Source: Leptotrichiaceae bacterium
GTDB taxonomy: Bacteria > Fusobacteriota > Fusobacteriia > Fusobacteriales > Leptotrichiaceae
Assembly (NCBI GenBank): GCA_030532815.1
Contig: JAUNKI010000068.1
Coordinates: forward strand, 1 to 9,712
Direction: 5' to 3'
Length of the DNA: 9,712 nucleotides
Part shown: positions 5,491 to 9,712 of the stretch, one piece after another
How positions within the stretch are numbered: position 1 is the stretch's first letter
How the letters are laid out: each line of letters opens with the position of its first letter
Made by a program: the position numbers and the translations under genes
The notes under the pieces: model-generated
Database searches by the model: none
What the model was told of the DNA's origin: nothing
The model's input: only the letters and a program-made list of their open reading frames with translations

Positions 5491-6808
5491 AATAGTCATA
5501 GCTGCATTAGCGGCAGTATTTATATATACGATAATCGGATTTGTACCCGGAACTGATGAAACAAGTGTCTTGCTTCCTATAACGCTCATGCTCGTACTGG
5601 CAGGAGCATCTGAAGTAATAATACTGAGTTTCTTTATTTCAGCAATAATTACGTTAAATCTTATAAATCTTATGCCTGCAATTCTGGTCGGGCTGCCGGG
5701 AGGTGTAATGTCCACACCTATGATAGAAAGCGGATTTATCCTGAAGAAAAAAGGGCTGAGTGCGACAGTAATAAAGAAAATGGCACTGTCTGCAGTAATA
5801 GCAACATTTATTTCAATAATAATATCACTTCTTCTGGCAAGTGCATTAGTGCCTTTCGGAGAATCCATAAAAGCATATTCAAAATATTTTTTTGTGGCAG
5901 GGGCGGTGTTTTTATCTCTTATAAGTAAAAACAAGGCATTATGCCTTGTCTCCATTATTCCGGGATCTATTCTCGTAATGGCGTTGAGACATCTTTATTA
6001 TGCTATGGAAATAGTACCCCCGACAAAAAATATTACGACATCTTTTTTTCTCGGAATAACAATAGGGCCTTTATTTGTTTCGATGATTTCCCTTTTAAAT
6101 AAGGATTCATTAAAGGAAATGGAAGTAAAGGAATATGACAATGTAATTTTACCCGAATCCGAAGACAGCAAAAAAGTGAAACTGACTAAGGAGGAACTGA
6201 AAATTTCGGTTCTGTCTTCGATAGTTGTAAACTTTCTTTTTGTACTGAGTCCTGTAGGTTTGCTTATTTTGTCCAAAGAACTTATAGGAAAAGGAAAAAA
6301 TGAAACAGTTTCCCATACTGAAAAACTTGTAGGAATGGGAGCAATAGCACAGGCGACTTATTTATCGGGAATAATAATATCCCTTTTCGGTCTGGGTATA
6401 CCTCTGTCACCTGCGGCTATAGGTCCGGGAGCGGCACTGTTTGAAGCGGGAGACAGATTTAAAATAGGAAACAACATACACAATCTGCTTTCCAAAGATA
6501 CTTTTATAATTACGGTATTAATATCTGCAGTAATAGCCGCAGGATTGAGTTATCTTCTTATTACGAAATACGCTTTCAGAATAACACATTTTGTCATGAC
6601 GAGAATACCTCATGAAGCTGTACTTGCAGTATTTGTATCATTTATACTGCTGCTTTCCTATATGGAAGCGGGAGTTATAAACATATTCGGAGTATTTCTG
6701 ATAGGACTTTACAGCGGATTTATGAATAAACTCGGGGTAAATTACGGAGTTCAGTTTATGACATTGTATGCCTCTTCGTTTATTGTGCAGATAATAGGGG
6801 GAATTTAA
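5480..6808 (+). CDS. TctA-like multi-spanning permease, substrate unknown
   Basis: A 442-aa integral membrane protein with about ten or more helices. It shows the internal-repeat pattern of the TctA/DUF112 permeases of tripartite tricarboxylate transporters. There is an N-terminal block GFVPGTDETSVLLPITL (20-36), then GLPGGVMSTPMIESG (71-85), and a later counterpart FGLGIPLSPAAIGPGAALF (303-321). A hydrophilic, charged loop divides the halves at about 207-240. It is shorter and more divergent than citrate-type TctA (about 500 aa) and no periplasmic binding protein is encoded nearby. ATG 5480 is chosen over GTG 5474 because GGAG (5469-5472) is 7 nt away from the ATG. The stop is 1 bp before mevalonate kinase. 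Carboxylate transport is the family expectation; mevalonate import is a hypothesis only. Confidence 0.6.
   Translation: MIFEIVIAALAAVFIYTIIGFVPGTDETSVLLPITLMLVLAGASEVIILSFFISAIITLNLINLMPAILVGLPGGVMSTPMIESGFILKKKGLSATVIKKMALSAVIATFISIIISLLLASALVPFGESIKAYSKYFFVAGAVFLSLISKNKALCLVSIIPGSILVMALRHLYYAMEIVPPTKNITTSFFLGITIGPLFVSMISLLNKDSLKEMEVKEYDNVILPESEDSKKVKLTKEELKISVLSSIVVNFLFVLSPVGLLILSKELIGKGKNETVSHTEKLVGMGAIAQATYLSGIIISLFGLGIPLSPAAIGPGAALFEAGDRFKIGNNIHNLLSKDTFIITVLISAVIAAGLSYLLITKYAFRITHFVMTRIPHEAVLAVFVSFILLLSYMEAGVINIFGVFLIGLYSGFMNKLGVNYGVQFMTLYASSFIVQIIGGI
5931..5949. repeat. Perfect palindrome inside the TctA-like gene
   Basis: ACAAGGCAT and ATGCCTTGT are exact inverted copies around a single T. 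It lies within codons for KNKALCL. The stem is more GC-rich than its surroundings. This is the second short perfect palindrome in the two adjacent membrane genes; the sequences are unrelated to each other. Confidence 0.55.
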
Positions 6809-6809
6809 T

Positions 6810-7718
6810 ATGGATATCGGAATAAAGAAGGAAAAAAATATTACGGAAAAAACAGGTATGGGAACAGCACACGGTAAAATAATATTAATAGGGGAACATT
6901 CGGTGGTTTACGGATATCCTGCCATTGCTATTCCCCTGAAAAATGTAACTGTAAAGTGTAAAGTGACACAGTCTGATATACGGATTCCGCATAATCCTGA
7001 AGATACTTTGTCGACGGCTGTTTATGAAGCATTAAAATATTTAGGAAAAGAAAATGAAAAAATAAAATATGAAATAAAATCCGAAATACCTGAAAAAAGA
7101 GGAATGGGCTCTTCAGCAGCTGTAAGTATTGCAGGAATAAGAGGAGTATTTGACTATTTCGGAAAAAAGCCCGAAACGGAAACTCTTGAAAAACTTGTAA
7201 ACAAAGCTGAAATTGTTGCTCATACTACTCCGAGCGGACTTGACGCAAAAACGTGTCTGAGTGATAGAGCAGTGAAATTTATTAAGCAGGTAGGTTTCTT
7301 TAATATTGAACTGAATTTGGGAGCGTACCTTGTAATAGCCGATTCGGGAATTCAAGGTAAGACGAGGGAAACCGTGACGATGATAAGGGAAATGGGGGCA
7401 AAAGCCGAGCCTATGCTTTCAGAGCTGGGAAAACTTACAGAAGAAACGGAAAAATATATAGAAAAAAAAGATATAATCAGTATAGGGAAAAATATGATTA
7501 AAGCGGATAAAGAGCTTTCAAAGCTCGGATTAAGTACGGAAAAAACTGATTTTCTCATAGAAGAAGCACTTAAAACAGGAGCATTGGGAGCAAAAATATC
7601 CGGAGGAGGTCAGGGAGGCTGTATTATAGCTCTGACTGAAAATAAAGAGAAAGCGAAAGTAATAAAACAGGCTTTAATTGAAAAAGGAGCAGTAAATATA
7701 TGGACGGAAAAACTGTAA
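6810..7718 (+). CDS. mvaK1: Mevalonate kinase
   Basis: A 302-aa GHMP kinase that phosphorylates mevalonate to 5-phosphomevalonate, the first step of the lower mevalonate pathway. It has GTAHGKIILIGEHSVVYG (18-35) with the catalytic-site Lys22. The ATP loop is PEKRGMGSSAAVS (94-106). Glu134 and the catalytic Asp145 sit in HTTPSGLDA (138-146). The C-terminal glycine motif is GALGAKISGGGQGG (257-270). AGGGGGA (6796-6802) is 7 nt before ATG 6810. A second ATG at codon 17 is closer to the usual family start, but it lacks as good a ribosome site. The gene begins 1 bp after the permease stop and overlaps mvaD by 19 bp. Together these place the permease and kinase in one translational unit. Confidence 0.95.
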   Translation: MDIGIKKEKNITEKTGMGTAHGKIILIGEHSVVYGYPAIAIPLKNVTVKCKVTQSDIRIPHNPEDTLSTAVYEALKYLGKENEKIKYEIKSEIPEKRGMGSSAAVSIAGIRGVFDYFGKKPETETLEKLVNKAEIVAHTTPSGLDAKTCLSDRAVKFIKQVGFFNIELNLGAYLVIADSGIQGKTRETVTMIREMGAKAEPMLSELGKLTEETEKYIEKKDIISIGKNMIKADKELSKLGLSTEKTDFLIEEALKTGALGAKISGGGQGGCIIALTENKEKAKVIKQALIEKGAVNIWTEKL

Positions 7719-8656
7719 GATCCTATGCCAATATAGCAATTATAAAATATTGGGGAAAAAAGGACGAAAAAAAAATGGTGCCTGCTACGAGCAGCATATC
7801 TCTTACATTGGAAAATATGTATACTGATACGGAAATAAGTTTTATTGATGATAACGGGAAATCCGAAGGTACGGATCTGTTTTATCTGAACGGAGAACTT
7901 CAGGACAGAAAACAGACTGAAAAAATAAGTAAAGTAATAGATATGTTCAGAGAGGATAGAAACCGTAAGGTGTTAATAAAAACTGAAAACAGTATGCCGA
8001 CAGAAGCTGGACTGTCCTCAAGTTCAAGCGGACTTTCGGCAGTAATAAAAGCATGTAACGGACTGTTCAATAAAAATCTTTCAAGATATGAAATGGCTGA
8101 AATTTCAAAATTCGGTTCAGGCTCATCGTCAAGGAGTTTTTTCGGACCTGTAAGTGCGTGGGATAAAGATACAGGGAAAATTTATGAAATAAAGACGGAT
8201 TTGAAATTGGCAATGATTATGCTTGTATTGAATGAAGAAAAAAAAATAATATCAAGCAGGGAAGGTATGAAAATTTGTAGTGAAACTTCCGCAATATTTG
8301 AAAAATGGATAAAAGACTCTGAAAAAGATTATGAAGAAATGAAAAAGGCATTATCTAAAAATGACTTTGAAAAAGTAGGAGAGCTGACTGAAAAAAATGC
8401 CTTATCAATGCATGAAACAACATTGTATGCAAATCCTCCATTTTCATATCTGACTGATAAAAGCAGAGAAGCTATGGAATATGTGAGAGAATTGAGAAAA
8501 AAAGGAGAAAAATGTTATTTTACAATGGATGCGGGACCTAATGTAAAAGTTTTGTGTCTTGAAGAAGATTTTGAGAAACTGAAAGATATATTCAGTAAAA
8601 AATACAGAATAATAGCTTCAAAAGCTAAGGTGATTACCGATGACAACGATAAATAG
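7700..8656 (+). CDS. mvaD: Diphosphomevalonate decarboxylase
   Basis: A 318-aa GHMP-fold enzyme that uses ATP to turn 5-diphosphomevalonate into isopentenyl diphosphate, CO2 and phosphate. It has RSYANIAIIKYWGKKDE (7-23), where the family keeps its N-terminal Lys residues. The phosphate-binding loop is PTEAGLSSSSSGLSA (100-114). Arg145 is in FGSGSSSRSFFG, and MHETTLYANPPFSYL covers 237-251. The invariant catalytic Asp277 is in YFTMDAGPNVK (273-283). The SSSSSGLSA form of the loop is like the streptococcal enzyme. AAGGAG (7684-7689) lies within the end of mvaK1, 10 nt before ATG. It overlaps mvaK1 by 19 bp and, with the start used below, mvaK2 by 17 bp. Confidence 0.95.
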   Translation: MDGKTVRSYANIAIIKYWGKKDEKKMVPATSSISLTLENMYTDTEISFIDDNGKSEGTDLFYLNGELQDRKQTEKISKVIDMFREDRNRKVLIKTENSMPTEAGLSSSSSGLSAVIKACNGLFNKNLSRYEMAEISKFGSGSSSRSFFGPVSAWDKDTGKIYEIKTDLKLAMIMLVLNEEKKIISSREGMKICSETSAIFEKWIKDSEKDYEEMKKALSKNDFEKVGELTEKNALSMHETTLYANPPFSYLTDKSREAMEYVRELRKKGEKCYFTMDAGPNVKVLCLEEDFEKLKDIFSKKYRIIASKAKVITDDNDK

Positions 8657-9662
8657 GAGAAAATATAATGAAGGAGTTGAAGTCAGTACTTGCGGAAAAC
8701 TTTATATAGCAGGGGAATATGCTGTCCTAGTACCGGGATACAGTGCAGTCATAAAAAATGTAAATATTTACATGAAAGCATTTACAGTATTTTCGGATAA
8801 TTATAAAATATACTCGGATATGTACGGTTATTCAGTATCTTTGGAAAAAAATGAAGATTATGCACTTATACAGGAAACTGTAAATATTGTAAATGAGTAT
8901 CTTTACATAAAAGGAATGGAGATTTCTCCTTTTGAACTGAATATAACAGGGAAAATGGAGAAAAACGGCAGAAAATACGGTATAGGTTCCAGTGGAAGTG
9001 TGGTAATATCAGTAATAAAAGCGATGGCGGAATTGTATAAATTTAAAATTTCCAAAGAAGAATTATTCAAACTTTCCTCTTATGTACTTTTAAAAAGAGG
9101 GGACAACGGGTCTATGGGAGATTTGGCATGTATTTCCTATGAAAATCTTATTGTATACACTTCCTTTGATAGAGAAAAAATAAAAAGGGAAATGAAAAGG
9201 AGAACTCTCATCGAAATAATGGATATGAACTGGGGTTATAAAATTGAAGAATTGAAATGTAAGGAAAAATATGAGTTTTTAGTCGGTTGGACAGGAAAAC
9301 CGTCCATTTCCAAAGATATGATAAATCACGTAAAAAAATCCATTAATAAAGAATTTCTGGAAAATTCCGATAAAAATGTATATGAACTCGTAAAAGGAAT
9401 AAAATCGGGAAATTCCCGAATGCTCGAAAATGCTTTGAATGAATGTGGAAAGCTCCTGAAATCTTTGGATAAATCCATATACAGCAATGAACTTGAAAAA
9501 CTTGTAAATGCTTTTGAAGGTCTTGAAATATGTGCAAAAAGCAGCGGAGCCGGAGGAGGGGATTGTGGGATAGCCATATCTTTTAATAAAAGTGACACAG
9601 CAATTTTAGTTGAAAGATGGAAAAAAGAAAATATAGTTTTACTTTATTCATCTGAACTCTAA
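8640..9662 (+). CDS. mvaK2: Phosphomevalonate kinase
   Basis: A 340-aa GHMP kinase converting 5-phosphomevalonate to 5-diphosphomevalonate, the step before MvaD. It has CGKLYIAGEYAVLVPG (18-33), SDNYKIYSDMYGY (52-64), the ATP loop KYGIGSSGSVV (112-122), VLLKRGDNGSMGDLAC (149-164), DFLVGW-like EFLVGWTGK (212-220) and AKSSGAGGGDCGIA (299-312). It is strikingly close to the streptococcal enzyme across its length. The only in-frame start is ATG 8640, with AAGGTG 7 nt before it. However, family members begin about nine residues before CGKLY, whereas this frame has 17, and a much better ribosome site and ATG lie at 8655-8670 in the wrong frame (see separate entry). The N-terminal 10-12 residues, MTTINRRKYN, are therefore doubtful. 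The catalytic part is intact. Confidence 0.93.
   Translation: MTTINRRKYNEGVEVSTCGKLYIAGEYAVLVPGYSAVIKNVNIYMKAFTVFSDNYKIYSDMYGYSVSLEKNEDYALIQETVNIVNEYLYIKGMEISPFELNITGKMEKNGRKYGIGSSGSVVISVIKAMAELYKFKISKEELFKLSSYVLLKRGDNGSMGDLACISYENLIVYTSFDREKIKREMKRRTLIEIMDMNWGYKIEELKCKEKYEFLVGWTGKPSISKDMINHVKKSINKEFLENSDKNVYELVKGIKSGNSRMLENALNECGKLLKSLDKSIYSNELEKLVNAFEGLEICAKSSGAGGGDCGIAISFNKSDTAILVERWKKENIVLLYSSEL
8655..8670 (+). other. Out-of-frame optimal start site near the mvaK2 5' end
   Basis: AGGAGA (8655-8660), 7 nt spacer and ATG (8668-8670) form the best start signal in this junction, directly after the mvaD stop. But ATG AAG GAG TTG runs into TAG after 13 codons and is not the mvaK2 frame. Adding one A after the ATG would give MKGVEVSTCGKLY, which matches the usual length and sequence of phosphomevalonate kinase N-termini. 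This suggests the original start, put out of frame by loss of one A in ATGAA(A)GG. It could be an assembly error or a true mutation bypassed by ATG 8640. Confidence 0.55.
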
Positions 9663-9672
9663 TGAACTCTAA
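9653..9672 (+). repeat. 10-bp tandem duplication across the mvaK2 stop
   Basis: TGAACTCTAA occurs twice, end to end. The first copy ends with the mvaK2 TAA stop codon. The second creates a TAATG overlap and moves the next ribosome site 10 bp further away. It looks like a simple slippage duplication. Because it lies after the stop it leaves the protein intact. Confidence 0.8.
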
Positions 9673-9675
9673 AAT

Positions 9676-9712
9676 AGGAGGAAATATGTCCGATAACGGC
9701 ATATAATAAAAA
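9676..9712 (+). other. Ribosome site and start of the next gene, frame closed after six codons
   Basis: AGGAGG (9676-9681) followed by ATG at 9686 is a strong start signal for another gene of the operon. As given, the frame reads MSDNGI and then TAA TAA, so no protein follows. One extra base after AAC would open the frame to the window edge (MSDNRHIIK). In streptococcal clusters the next gene is fni, isopentenyl diphosphate isomerase type 2, but 27 coding bases are too few to identify anything. Confidence 0.4.

Noticed and set aside
5440..5955. 171-codon open frame on the minus strand over the permease gene
   Set aside because: It is a shadow of the permease coding strand, without a ribosome site or recognisable protein features.
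9405..9419. TCGGGAA-A-TTCCCGA palindrome within mvaK2
   Set aside because: The arms are only 7 bp, inside coding sequence and with no T-run after; expected by chance at this length.

Overview
The window looks like a chromosomal segment from a low-GC bacterium. Heavy use of ATA, AGA, GGA and A/T-ending codons, AGGAGG-type ribosome sites and the protein sequences suggest a Leptotrichia-like member of the Fusobacteriota. A low-GC Firmicute is not excluded, and the taxonomic call is an inference from composition and protein style only.

Left part (1 to about 990) is very AT-rich and holds debris rather than an intact operon. It contains a broken reading frame running off the left edge, an unrecognised orphan frame, the decayed N-terminus of an IS30-type transposase with a long hairpin over its start site, one plausible very small lipoprotein gene (minus strand, 53 aa), and a perfect 15-bp inverted repeat that could terminate nadR.

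Centre-left (995 to 2243) carries nadR on the minus strand and a divergent intergenic region. One extended -10 promoter faces nadR and another faces the long plus-strand operon.

From 2244 to the right edge there is one tightly packed plus-strand gene string: uppS, cdsA, tyrS, a small two-helix membrane protein, a TctA-like membrane permease, mevalonate kinase, diphosphomevalonate decarboxylase and phosphomevalonate kinase. Most junctions overlap by 11-19 bp or are 1 bp apart. The only gaps (68 and 82 bp) hold no recognisable terminator, so a single transcript is likely. The order mvaK1-mvaD-mvaK2 is that of the streptococcal mevalonate cluster, and the three proteins resemble the streptococcal/staphylococcal forms.

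Together the operon would turn mevalonate into isopentenyl diphosphate. UppS then uses this to build the undecaprenyl carrier for cell-wall synthesis, while CdsA supplies CDP-diacylglycerol for phospholipids. The two membrane genes directly in front of mevalonate kinase are the most interesting unexplained part: a carboxylate-transporter-like permease there could import mevalonate or another organic acid. Two places near the right end (the mvaK2 start and the start after mvaK2) look as if each lacks one base, which is either sequence error or real decay.
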